Below are positions 7,201-14,258 of a stretch of 14,344 nucleotides of DNA, in pieces. Source of the stretch: Verrucomicrobia bacterium UBA6015 (GTDB taxonomy: Bacteria > Verrucomicrobiota > Kiritimatiellia > UBA8416); contig DIZZ01000187.1 of the NCBI GenBank assembly GCA_002428045.1, positions 1 through 14,344 on the forward strand. Reading direction: 5' to 3'. The position numbers were made by a program, and so were the translations under genes. Position 1 is the first letter of the stretch; the number at the start of each line of letters is the position of its first letter. Under the pieces are notes generated by a model that saw nothing but the letters and a program-made list of their open reading frames with translations, had not been told where the DNA came from and ran no database searches.

Positions 7201-7348
7201 GGCCTTCGCCACAGGCGCAGGGGCCGGGGCCATGGTGGCGATTGGCACCGCCGTGCTGGGCGGCATGCTGACCGGCACGATCCTGGTGGTCCTCTTCTCG
7301 CCGTTCTTCTACGTCCTGATCGAAAAGACCTTCGGAAAGAAAAAGTAA
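4223..7348 (+). CDS. RND multidrug efflux pump, HAE1/AcrB type
   Basis: A 1041-residue inner-membrane proton-driven exporter, close in length and sequence pattern to E. coli AcrB (opening LSKFFLDRPVFAWVIAIF, then SQYPPIAPPAIAI). Twelve transmembrane helices are expected in the usual 1+5, large periplasmic loop, 1+5 arrangement. Proton-relay residues are present: Asp408 and Asp409 in GLLVDDAIVVVENV, Lys945 in ATKNAILI, and the RLRPI arginine. Two differences from AcrB stand out. The switch-loop position of Phe615 is Met621 (GMGFAGR), with the following Phe kept (Phe623), and the TM10 glutamate after the lysine is Gln952. Start 4223 is preceded by AAAGGAG at 4208-4214; an open extension upstream overlaps the adaptor gene and lacks support. 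Substrates (drugs, bile acids, solvents, metabolites) cannot be read from sequence. Confidence 0.97.
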   Translation: MLSKFFLDRPVFAWVIAIFIMILGALATYNLPISQYPPIAPPAIAITAFYPGASAQTVENSVTQIIEQKMTGFDDMLYLSGMSDASGSARIELTFKPGTDPDLAWAKVQNKLQLAMASLPEAVQRSGVQVSKSTRNYLILAGLVSEDGSMTGDDLRDYAQSNLEKVLARVPGVGEVQNFGSQYAMRVWLNPDKLTTYNLTIADVIQALRAYNVEISAGQFGAIPAIDGQQLNASIVVQNLLQTPEEFAAIPIRINPDGSSIHIRDVGRTELGAESYDIDARYNGQAAAVLAIRQAPGANALNTAEGVRAKLREMSDFFPPGIKVIYPYDTTPFVRVAIGEAVKALIQAIALVFLVMWLFMGNIRATLIPTIAVPVVLLGTCAALGAFGYSINMLTMFAMVIAIGLLVDDAIVVVENVERLMSEEGLSPREATAKSMEQVTSALIGIFLVMSALFGPMAFFSGSTGIIYRQFSVTIVTSMLLSVVVALVLTPVLCASILKPVAKGHEAAEGAIWFLRPFFLAFDRGFNRFRDGFVVLLGHALARKVRFVIIYILIVAGLGVLFARMPTSYLPDEDQGILFTQIAMPTGTTLEQTRKVANEVQQYFLENEPEAVDSCMTIAGMGFAGRAQNNGMLFVKLKDWEKRDRADLRVKAVAGRAMARFASIREGMVFAFAPPPVSELGSANGFDFQLVDRGGNGHAALMEARNQLLGMAAQDPRLVKVRPNGMEDVPEYRVDIDWRKAGALGVPINAIHHTISAAFGSAYVNDFIHAGRVKRVFVQADAPYRMLPKDLDRLYVCGSSGKMVPFSAFSTGRWTSGSPKLERFNGFPSMNIWGEAAPGRSSGEAMKAMEELTTRLPPGYGFDWSGLSYQERQAASQTGLLYGFSILIVFLFLAALYGKWNIPIAVLMILPLGFIGGFGASMLRGLSSDVYFQIGLLNTLGLATKNAILIIQFAMDGVRQGVGLTEATLQAVRLRLRPIIMTSTTTGLAVLPMAFATGAGAGAMVAIGTAVLGGMLTGTILVVLFSPFFYVLIEKTFGKKK

Positions 7349-7352
7349 CCCT

Positions 7353-8747
7353 ATGAAAAAGACACTGACCTTTGGATTTGTCGTACTCCTGAGTGGATGT
7401 GCGATGACACCGGACTACGAACGCCCTGCGCCGCCCGTGCCTGAAGCCTGGCCGGATCACCTCACCAACGGCGCGCCTTCCGCCGCCGCCGCCGACATCG
7501 CCTGGCCATCGTTTTTCCCTGATGAAAAATTGCAGGCCGTGATCGAGACCGCCCTGGTCAACAATCGAGACCTGCGTCTGGCCGCCCTCAACGTGGAAAA
7601 GGCACGTGCCCTGTATGGCATCCAGCGCGCCGAACTCATGCCCGCACTGATGGTCTCAGGTAGTGGCAGCCGGCGGCAAAGCGCAACCGAGTTCACGCGT
7701 CCGGGCGAACCGCGGACCACCACACAATACGATGTCGACCTCGGCATCGCCGCCTGGGAGCTTGACTTCTTCGGACGCCTCCGCAGCCTGAAGCAGCAGG
7801 CCTTGCAGGCGTACCTGGCCACCGAGCAGGCCCGCCGCGGCGCACAGCTCGCCCTGATCGCCGAAACCGCGCGGACCTACGTTGCGCTGGCGGCTGACCG
7901 CGACGGCCTGCAACTGGCGCAATCCACCCTGACAACGCAGCAGGATTTTCATAAAATGATCCGGCAGCAATATGAGCAGGAAATGGTCACCGAGGTGGAT
8001 CTACTGCGGGCAAAGACCCAGGAGGACGCTGCCGAGGGTGCCCTGGTGCGCTATCGGCAGCAAGTGGCCCTAAGCCGGAATGCGCTCGATCTGCTCGCTG
8101 GAGAACCGGTTCCGGAAACGCTCCTGCCTGCTGGCCTGAGCGCGGTAACGCCCCCCGGCGAACTCACCGCCGGGCTACCCTCCGAGGTCCTGCTGCAACG
8201 GCCCGACATCATGGCGGCGGAACACCAGTTGCAGGGGGCTTATGCCTTCATCGGCGCGGCACGCAGCGCCTTCTTCCCGCGGATCTCGCTGACCGCCACG
8301 CTCGGCACGGCCAGTGGGGACCTGTCGGGATTGTTCGGGACCGGCTCCGACACCTGGAGTTTCGTGCCGCGCCTGTCGCTACCGATTTTCGACGCCCGCA
8401 CCTGGGCCGCCTACCGGGTCAGTGATGCCACCCGCGAGATCGCGCTGGCCCAGTACGAGAAATCGATCCAGACGGCATTCCGCGATGTGGCCGATGCGCT
8501 CGCGGTACGGGGCACGATCGACCAGCAGATCGCCGCGCAGCAGGCTATCGTCGACGCCTCGCAACGGATCGTCGAACTCACCCGACAGCGATATACACAA
8601 GGACTGGAAGGGTTCCTGGGCGTACTCGACGCCCAGCGCAGCCTGTTCAGTGCCGAGCAGGGCCTGATCACCCTGCGCCTGGCCGGTATCGCCAGCCGCA
8701 TCCGCCTCTACGCCGTCCTCGGCGGCGGCGCGATGGACGGCGAATAA
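7353..8747 (+). CDS. Outer-membrane efflux channel lipoprotein (OprM/NodT family)
   Basis: A 464-residue TolC-like exit duct that completes the tripartite pump. The signal is lipoprotein type: MKKT, a hydrophobic core, LLSGC with Cys16 lipidated, then the family hallmark MTPDYERPAPP. Two outer-membrane-efflux repeats follow. The first carries NVEKARALYGIQRAELMPAL and YDVDLGIAAWELDFFGR. The second, around residues 275-350, carries RPDIMAAEHQLQGA and ARSAFFPRISLTA. A conserved C-terminal ELTRQRYTQGLEGFLGVLDA lies near 410-430. Length is normal for OprM-like proteins. It starts four bases after the pump gene stops and ends only 17 bases from the stop of the convergent SWIM gene, with no terminator hairpin in between. 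Confidence 0.95.
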   Translation: MKKTLTFGFVVLLSGCAMTPDYERPAPPVPEAWPDHLTNGAPSAAAADIAWPSFFPDEKLQAVIETALVNNRDLRLAALNVEKARALYGIQRAELMPALMVSGSGSRRQSATEFTRPGEPRTTTQYDVDLGIAAWELDFFGRLRSLKQQALQAYLATEQARRGAQLALIAETARTYVALAADRDGLQLAQSTLTTQQDFHKMIRQQYEQEMVTEVDLLRAKTQEDAAEGALVRYRQQVALSRNALDLLAGEPVPETLLPAGLSAVTPPGELTAGLPSEVLLQRPDIMAAEHQLQGAYAFIGAARSAFFPRISLTATLGTASGDLSGLFGTGSDTWSFVPRLSLPIFDARTWAAYRVSDATREIALAQYEKSIQTAFRDVADALAVRGTIDQQIAAQQAIVDASQRIVELTRQRYTQGLEGFLGVLDAQRSLFSAEQGLITLRLAGIASRIRLYAVLGGGAMDGE

Positions 8748-8764
8748 CGCCCCCATGGATGATC

Positions 8765-9805
8765 TCAGCTCGAATGCAGGCGGTTCAGGTTGGCTAGGCT
8801 GCGGGTTTGCGGATTCACGGTGCCGATGGCCTTTTCCCAGTTGGTCACGGTGGCGGGGCTTACGTCAAGGGCTTTGGCGAATTCGCCCTTGCTCATGCCC
8901 AGTCGCGTTCGCAGGGCGAGGATGTTCGGTCCGGTCGGGGTGAAGGCCGGTTGCCGCCGCCGAGGGGCGGCGGGGGCTTTGGCTGCACCTTTTGCCTGGG
9001 TGGGCGTGGTCGTTGCGGGCACGGGCGCTGGCGCTTCGGCGGCGGGTGTTTCTTCCAGATCGACCCCGAATACGGCGGATACATCGTCCCCGGCCAGGAC
9101 CCGGCGCCGCGAGCGGCGCGTTTCGCTACCCGTGATGACCCCCACAGCGGCCTCGGCACTGAGCAATTCCTCGTGATCCACCCCGCGTAGCCGGAAGAGC
9201 AGCTCGGGCTGTTGATCGAGCCGGGCCCCGATGCCGTACATCACGGCGGCGATGTGCTTGCACATGCTGGCGGAATCCGGGCAACTGCAGGTGTATTTGA
9301 TCTCGCCCGGTTTCGGGAACAGGCCATGCTGGGGATCGGTCACCGCCCGCATGATCTCGTCGGATAGCTTGCCCTGCAGCAGTTCAATCAAGGAGCCGAT
9401 CCTGCCGGTGCAGGCTTGCTTGAGTGCCGCCCAGGTCTCGGGCTTGAGCTCCTGGATCGTGACCTTGACCTTGTACATGTTGGAGCCGGAAACCATGGCA
9501 TTGACGCTGCCTCGATCAATCCCCAGGTGGCAGACCGAGCCGTTGCGCACATAGGTCCGTCCGCGGGGTAGGCGGTTGCTGTAGTCGCCAAACCCTTCGA
9601 GGTGCTTGCACCAGCCTTTGCCCCAGAAGCTGTGGGCGATGGTGCGACCCTCGATATGCACGGGCTGGATGTCCTGCCCCTGTTTCTTCAGCATCTCCGT
9701 TTGCCGCTCGGCCTTGGCCCGACGCTCGGCGACCGGTACATATTCCGGAAAGGCGCTATGATAACCACCCCTGCTACGGCTACGGCTTCGTCCCCAACTG
9801 CTCAT
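8765..9805 (-). CDS. SWIM zinc-finger protein with C-terminal XRE-like helix-turn-helix
   Basis: A 346-residue protein. The SWIM motif CxCxnCxH is Cys173, Cys175, Cys182, His184 (YTCSCPDSASMCKHIAAVMY), a zinc-binding DNA- or protein-interaction fold. The N-terminal part has the arrangement usual for SNF2-linked SWIM proteins: FWGKGWCKHLEGFGDYSNRL, then GRTYVRNG. A Pro/Ala/Thr-rich linker (about 254-287) leads to a separate HTH at about 293-340 (RTRLGMSKGEFAKALDVSPA, then TVTNWEK), an XRE-like DNA-binding domain. I choose the ATG at 9805 because GAGG lies eight bases upstream on the minus strand; an in-frame start at 9880 would overlap the helicase gene and lacks support. It begins 20 bases after the SNF2 stop codon, so it is probably the translational partner of that ATPase. 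Molecular role unknown. Confidence 0.88.
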   Translation of the reverse strand: MSSWGRSRSRSRGGYHSAFPEYVPVAERRAKAERQTEMLKKQGQDIQPVHIEGRTIAHSFWGKGWCKHLEGFGDYSNRLPRGRTYVRNGSVCHLGIDRGSVNAMVSGSNMYKVKVTIQELKPETWAALKQACTGRIGSLIELLQGKLSDEIMRAVTDPQHGLFPKPGEIKYTCSCPDSASMCKHIAAVMYGIGARLDQQPELLFRLRGVDHEELLSAEAAVGVITGSETRRSRRRVLAGDDVSAVFGVDLEETPAAEAPAPVPATTTPTQAKGAAKAPAAPRRRQPAFTPTGPNILALRTRLGMSKGEFAKALDVSPATVTNWEKAIGTVNPQTRSLANLNRLHSS

Positions 9806-9824
9806 GCTTAGACCTCGTCTTGTT

Positions 9825-12536
9825 TTATACTCCTGCTTTCCCGATATCCAGCGATACCAGGGCCAGCAACGCTTCATCACTCATTTCCGTCAACCGGCTT
9901 TCGGCCCCGTCGCCCTTGAGCAACGCATCGGCCATATCCTGCTTCTCGCGGATCATGCTGTCAATCCGTTCTTCCACGGTGCCACGGGTCACGAACTTAT
10001 GCACCAGCACGTTGCGCTTCTGGCCGATGCGGAAGGCGCGGTCGGTGGCCTGGTTTTCAACGGCCGGATTCCACCAGCGGTCGAAGTGGATCACATGCGA
10101 GGCGGAGGTCAGGTTCAGGCCGGTGCCACCCGCCTTGATCGAAAGCACCATAAAGGGAGGCCCGTCCTCACGCTGGAAGGCGGCCACCAGGTCGCTGCGG
10201 TCCTTGACGGCCGTGCCCCCGTGCAGCACTAGTCCGGCCCGACCGAAAAGGCCCGCCAGATGCTCGGCCAGGGGATCGGTGATTTCGCGGAACTGGCTGA
10301 ACACGAGCACTTTCTCCCCGCGCGAGGCAATCTCGGTGCAGAGCTCGCCGAGCCGCTCGAACTTGGCGCTGGCCGCCGGGGCATACATCCCGTCGCCGGT
10401 GAACTGGCTGGGGTGATTGCAGATCTGTTTGAAACGCATCAGGCTGGCCAGCACCAGGCCGCGGCGTTTCATCTTGTCTCCACCCGTCTCTCTCAAGGCG
10501 CGGGTCAGGGCGTCGACGGTCTGCTGATACAGCATGGCCTGCGGTTTGGTCAGGCCGCAATAGACCTGCATTTCGGTTTTCTCGGGGAGATCCGGGGCGA
10601 TCCCCGCATCGGTCTTGAGGCGGCGCAGGATGTAGGGTGCCACCAGATTGCGCAACGGGGCATAATGGGTGTGGCCGTCCCTTTCAAGCGTCTTGGTGAA
10701 TTCCTTGAAGCGGGCGGCACTGCCCAGCAGACCGGGATTGATGAAATCAAAGAGTGACCAGAGATCGCCCAGACGGTTCTCGACCGGGGTACCGGTCAGG
10801 GCGACACGGGAGGTTCCCTTAAGGCGTTTGACGGCCTTGGCCTGGAGGGTGGTATGCGTCTTGATGGCCTGGGCCTCGTCGAGGATGATCCATTGCCATT
10901 CGATGGCAGAGAGCCATTCGATACGCGAGACCATGCTGTAGGTGGTGATGACAAGGTCGGTGTTTTCCAGGGTGGCGGCGGGATTGTCCGTCAGCGAGGC
11001 GAGCCCGGCGGGCGGCGGTTCGGAGGGATGCGCGATCAGCAACCGGAGTTCGGGCGCGAAGCGGGTGGCTTCCGCCTTCCAGTTGCCGAGCAGGGAGGCG
11101 GGCACCACCAGCAGCGACGGGGTGGGGGATGGCTGCTGCGGGGATGTCGCCCTCTTCGTTCGTAGCAGTGCAGCCAGTACCTGGATGGTTTTGCCCAGGC
11201 CCATGTCGTCCGCCAGGCAGCATCCCAGGCCGAGACGGGAGCAGAACCAGAGCCAGTTGAGCCCGTCAAGCTGGTAATGCCGCAGGGTTCCGTGGAGTCC
11301 CTCGGGGGGCGTTCCGGGCATTCCTGCAGGCTGGCGCAGCGACGCCAGGATCTCGCGCAGGCCCTCGCCCGCCTGCACTCGTGCCCAGGAGGCTGACTCG
11401 TCGGCAGGCACGGCCTCCCTGAGGTCAGCCGATGCCCCGGCAAGCATGCGCATACCCTCGGTAAAGGAGATGCCCCCGGTGCTGGCCTGTGCCTCGACCT
11501 GTTTCCAATGATCGAGCGCCTCGCGCAGTTTATCACTATCCACCTCGACCCATTCCCCCCGCAGCAGCACCAGTCCGTTGCCACCCTCCAGCAGCGCCCG
11601 GGCCTCCTCTGGCGTAAGCTGCTGCTCGCCGAGCGCCAGGCGCATATCGAAGGAGAGGACCGCGTCCTTCCCGAGGGAGGATTGCCTCTTGCTATCGAGC
11701 GTCACGCTGACCCGTGGCCGGGCGCGCTTGCGCCACCAGTTGGGTAACTGGGCCAGCAGGCCGGATTCCTCATAAAGCGGGATTTCGCGCAGGAAGGCAT
11801 ACGCTTCCTGGGGAGACCAGACCAGCGGGTGGAAGATATCGCCAGTCTCGATCAGGTCGGCGATCAGGGCACTGCGGCGGGCGGCTGCCTGAAGTGGCGA
11901 GAGCAGCCTTATTAAATCCGCCTTGCGCTGCGCCCCGGCATACTCCTTGAGCGCCTGTCCCAGCGGTAGACGCTGGAGCTTGCCGCCGCGCGACAAGCCG
12001 GCCGCATAGGTGGCCATGAAGGCGAAGGGGAACTCGGAATCGTTACGGTTCTCGGCCAAGTGCAGGGTGACGCGGCCAACCCGCGACCATTGCGGAGCCT
12101 CGGCCTGCAGGAAGGCGGCAAGGCTGCCAGCAGTCCGGATCTGTGCATCGGCCCAGGCCAGCATCCGTTGCCAGACGGCATTCAGGAGCGGAGGGGTCAG
12201 GTATTCCGCCCCCTGCATGGGCGGGACATCCAGCGTCCACTGCGCCAGTTTCGAGGGATCGGGCGCGACGATCGAGGACTGGACGAATGTCTCCGATTCG
12301 GGGATCTGGCATAGCGCGTGCAGCAGATCGGCGGCAACATCGCGCCAGAAGGAGACCGAGGCGTGGACGGCGGGCGGCAGCGGGGTGGCGGCCAGCGCGA
12401 TCAGCCCCGCCGCTTCATGATGCCCGAATCGCGACGCCAACGCGGCGCAGGCTCGGTCGTCCCCATCAAAGGGCAGCGGTGTCACCACGCCATGCGGCGT
12501 CAGGCGCAGCTCAAATAAGACCGATCCGTCCGGCAT
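9825..12536 (-). CDS. SNF2/HepA-family DNA-dependent ATPase with SNF2-associated domain
   Basis: A 903-residue superfamily 2 ATPase. The N-terminal 400 residues include the bacterial SNF2-helicase-associated region (about 225-360, with LSFDMRLALGEQQLTPEEAR and LRGEWVEVD). The motor follows: Walker A LADDMGLGKT with Lys449, Walker B ILDEAQ with Asp553-Glu554, motif III ALTGTPVENR, a second RecA lobe with GEKVLVFSQF and GGTGLNLTSASHVIHFDRWW, and the motif VI arginines in TDRAFRIGQ (Arg833, Arg836). All key residues look intact, so it should be an active DNA translocase. Relatives include RapA and various chromatin-like or defence remodellers. The start ATG has GGTGG four bases upstream and lies 9 bases after the rsfS stop. 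It precedes the SWIM-HTH gene, forming the recurrent bacterial SNF2-SWIM pair. The target is unknown. Confidence 0.94.
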   Translation of the reverse strand: MPDGSVLFELRLTPHGVVTPLPFDGDDRACAALASRFGHHEAAGLIALAATPLPPAVHASVSFWRDVAADLLHALCQIPESETFVQSSIVAPDPSKLAQWTLDVPPMQGAEYLTPPLLNAVWQRMLAWADAQIRTAGSLAAFLQAEAPQWSRVGRVTLHLAENRNDSEFPFAFMATYAAGLSRGGKLQRLPLGQALKEYAGAQRKADLIRLLSPLQAAARRSALIADLIETGDIFHPLVWSPQEAYAFLREIPLYEESGLLAQLPNWWRKRARPRVSVTLDSKRQSSLGKDAVLSFDMRLALGEQQLTPEEARALLEGGNGLVLLRGEWVEVDSDKLREALDHWKQVEAQASTGGISFTEGMRMLAGASADLREAVPADESASWARVQAGEGLREILASLRQPAGMPGTPPEGLHGTLRHYQLDGLNWLWFCSRLGLGCCLADDMGLGKTIQVLAALLRTKRATSPQQPSPTPSLLVVPASLLGNWKAEATRFAPELRLLIAHPSEPPPAGLASLTDNPAATLENTDLVITTYSMVSRIEWLSAIEWQWIILDEAQAIKTHTTLQAKAVKRLKGTSRVALTGTPVENRLGDLWSLFDFINPGLLGSAARFKEFTKTLERDGHTHYAPLRNLVAPYILRRLKTDAGIAPDLPEKTEMQVYCGLTKPQAMLYQQTVDALTRALRETGGDKMKRRGLVLASLMRFKQICNHPSQFTGDGMYAPAASAKFERLGELCTEIASRGEKVLVFSQFREITDPLAEHLAGLFGRAGLVLHGGTAVKDRSDLVAAFQREDGPPFMVLSIKAGGTGLNLTSASHVIHFDRWWNPAVENQATDRAFRIGQKRNVLVHKFVTRGTVEERIDSMIREKQDMADALLKGDGAESRLTEMSDEALLALVSLDIGKAGV

Positions 12537-12545
12537 GATTCCACC

Positions 12546-12890
12546 CTAGGGCATCGCGGTAGCGGGCTCATCCCAGAGGGTCTCCAGGGCGTAGTACTCG
12601 CGTACCTCGGGAAGAAAGAGGTGGACGACCACGTTGACATAATCCAGCACCATCCAGCCGCCTTCGGTTTCGCCACTGCGACGGTAGCAAGGCATGCCTT
12701 CCTGTTTCAACTGGTGTTGCACGTCCTCGTACAACGCCCGGATGTGCGGGGCGCTCATGCCCGAGGCGATGATCGTGTAATCCGTCACGGTGGATGATCC
12801 GCGCACATCGATGAGGGTGATGTGCTCGGCCTTTTTCTCATCCAGGATGGCGTGGATCCGTTCTGCTAATGCTTTCGATTCGATGGTCAA
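12546..12890 (-). CDS. rsfS: Ribosomal silencing factor RsfS
   Basis: A 114-residue DUF143/RsfS protein that binds ribosomal protein uL14 on the large subunit and blocks subunit joining when nutrients are limiting. The family core is clear: LIDVRGSSTVTDYTIIASGM, then HIRALYEDV, GWMVLDYVNVVVHLFLPEVR, and the C-terminal YYALETLW. Length is standard. The start is odd. The only ordinary initiator in frame is TTG at 12888-12890, and the strong site AGGGGAGG ends directly against it with no spacer. An in-frame ATC two codons later sits at the optimal distance. An in-frame TAG lies just upstream, so no longer version exists. It is 20 bases downstream of nadD, a widely conserved neighbour pair, and 9 bases before the SNF2 gene. 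Confidence 0.93.
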   Translation of the reverse strand: MTIESKALAERIHAILDEKKAEHITLIDVRGSSTVTDYTIIASGMSAPHIRALYEDVQHQLKQEGMPCYRRSGETEGGWMVLDYVNVVVHLFLPEVREYYALETLWDEPATAMP

Positions 12891-12910
12891 CCTCCCCTAT
12901 GCTCACGTTT

Positions 12911-13513
12911 CTACCGGTAAAGATGGTGTTCGCTGATGATCATTTCCACCTGTGGAGGGACAAGATAGCGTATATTTAGCCCTTCGGCAACTCTATGCCG
13001 TATGTCGGATGAAGAAATATCCAACTGTCGGATGAAGCAGAGCCCTTTTAGCAACGTTTCGGGCCAGGGGTCGGCAAGCTTTATATCGTCGGGACGCACC
13101 ACGACGCCGGGGCGGGCAAAGACCGCGAAACGGCACAGCGCCAGCACTTTGTCGATATCCTTCCAGGCGTACAGATCGAGCAGGGTATCGGCACCGATCA
13201 TGAAGAAAAGCTCGGCCCGCGGCATTTTTTCACGGATCGTGCGCAGGGAATCCACGCTGTACGAGACACCGCCGCGCTGCAGCTCGATATCGAGCAACTC
13301 GAAAGCGGGATGATCCTCGATGGCTGCCTCGATCATGGTTTTCCGGACAGCCGCCGGGGCCAGCAGGCCGGGTTCCTTGTGCGGCTGTACGGCGCAGGGC
13401 ATGAACAAGACCCGGTCGAGATCAAACCACTCTAGGGCAGTCTGTGCCAGCAGCAGATGCCCGATATGGATGGGATTGAAGGAGCCACCGAAAATGCCGT
13501 AGCGTTCGCTCAT
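12911..13513 (-). CDS. nadD: Nicotinate-nucleotide adenylyltransferase
   Basis: A 200-residue cytosolic enzyme that adenylates nicotinate mononucleotide with ATP to make deamido-NAD in NAD biosynthesis. The nucleotidyltransferase signature is intact: GIFGGSFNPIHIGHLLLAQ (6-24), with the HxGH-type motif His16-Ile-Gly-His19, SYSVDSL (84-90), FMIGADTLLDLYAWKD (104-119), and ISSSDIR (166-172) near the C-terminus. The ATG overlaps the stop of the crp/fnr gene (ATGA at 13510-13513). GAGGAG about six bases upstream lies within the 3' end of that gene, so translation is coupled. The downstream neighbour is rsfS, as in many bacteria. Coupling to a Crp/Fnr regulator is less usual. Confidence 0.96.
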   Translation of the reverse strand: MSERYGIFGGSFNPIHIGHLLLAQTALEWFDLDRVLFMPCAVQPHKEPGLLAPAAVRKTMIEAAIEDHPAFELLDIELQRGGVSYSVDSLRTIREKMPRAELFFMIGADTLLDLYAWKDIDKVLALCRFAVFARPGVVVRPDDIKLADPWPETLLKGLCFIRQLDISSSDIRHRVAEGLNIRYLVPPQVEMIISEHHLYR

Positions 13514-14217
13514 AACGTCTCCTCGCCTTCGGCCACCGCCTCGAGCCGGTCGCGGCGCAGGATGCGGATGGATCGTCCATCGACCGCGATCAGACCGGCC
13601 TGCTGCAACTTGCGGAAGGTGCGGCTGACGGTTTCGGCAATGGTGCCCAGTCTAGAGGCGAGCCCGCCTTTGGCCATCGACAGGGCAAACGTATCCTTTC
13701 CCGCCTCGTCGGCCTGCGCCAGCAGGAATCGCGCGAGGCGGGTGAGCACGTCCTTGAGCGAAAGGTCGTCGATCAGCCCCACGAAACGGCGCAGGCGTTT
13801 GGACAGCATGGCCAGCATCTCCAGCAGGATTTCTGGATGGTTTCGTGTGACCGCCAGGAAATCGGCGCGAGGCAGGTAAATCACGCGCGAGGCGCGGGTG
13901 GCATCGGCCGCCGCCGGATAGGTGCTGCCCTCGAAGACGGGCACCTCGCCGCAGACGTCGCCAGCCTCCTCGAAAACATGCAGGATCTGCTGACGTCCGT
14001 CCATGCCAGCGCGGAAGACCGTTAGCTCGCCACTCACAAGGATAAAGAACCCGCCCGCTTTCTCCTCTTGGTAGAAGAGCGATTCGCCCGCCTCGTAGTC
14101 GCGCAGGATGGCAATCTGCGCCAGTGATGACAGGCCGGCATCGCTGACTTCACTGAACACGGACGAGGCCCTAAGCATCATGACCTTCTCCGCCACCGTG
14201 GCCGTCTTGTTTTTCAT
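13510..14217 (-). CDS. Crp/Fnr-family transcriptional regulator (FNR/DNR-like)
   Basis: A 235-residue regulator. The N-terminal cyclic-nucleotide-binding beta-roll (about 20-120) includes FFILVSGELTVFR and GDVCGEVPVFEGSTYPAAA. The Arg-Ser that contacts cAMP in CRP is replaced by TYPAA, so cAMP is unlikely to be the ligand; DNR/NnrR-like sensors look similar here. The C-terminal winged HTH (about 184-210, LASRLGTIAETVSRTFRKL) carries the E-x-x-S-R pattern (Glu195, Ser198, Arg199) of FNR/DNR proteins, which recognise TTGAT-N4-ATCAA-like sites. The frame is open to an ATG at 14274, which would add a CLDC-containing leader. I prefer 14217 because GGAG lies five bases upstream and a good promoter places the transcript start near 14252, inside that extension. 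It heads the operon crp/fnr-nadD-rsfS-SNF2-SWIM. Confidence 0.92.
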   Translation of the reverse strand: MKNKTATVAEKVMMLRASSVFSEVSDAGLSSLAQIAILRDYEAGESLFYQEEKAGGFFILVSGELTVFRAGMDGRQQILHVFEEAGDVCGEVPVFEGSTYPAAADATRASRVIYLPRADFLAVTRNHPEILLEMLAMLSKRLRRFVGLIDDLSLKDVLTRLARFLLAQADEAGKDTFALSMAKGGLASRLGTIAETVSRTFRKLQQAGLIAVDGRSIRILRRDRLEAVAEGEETL

Positions 14218-14258
14218 TCCTTCTCCATGGGCAGTGCTTTTTTGCAGCTTGAACCCGC

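Noticed and set aside
9806..9880. N-terminal extension of the SWIM protein to 9880
   Set aside because: It overlaps the end of the SNF2 gene and has no ribosome site, whereas the ATG at 9805 has GAGG at good spacing and gives the start expected for the family.
9825..12536. The SNF2 ATPase as part of a known anti-phage system such as DISARM
   Set aside because: No methyltransferase, DUF1998, PLD nuclease or other partner is present; the neighbours are nadD, rsfS and a SWIM protein.
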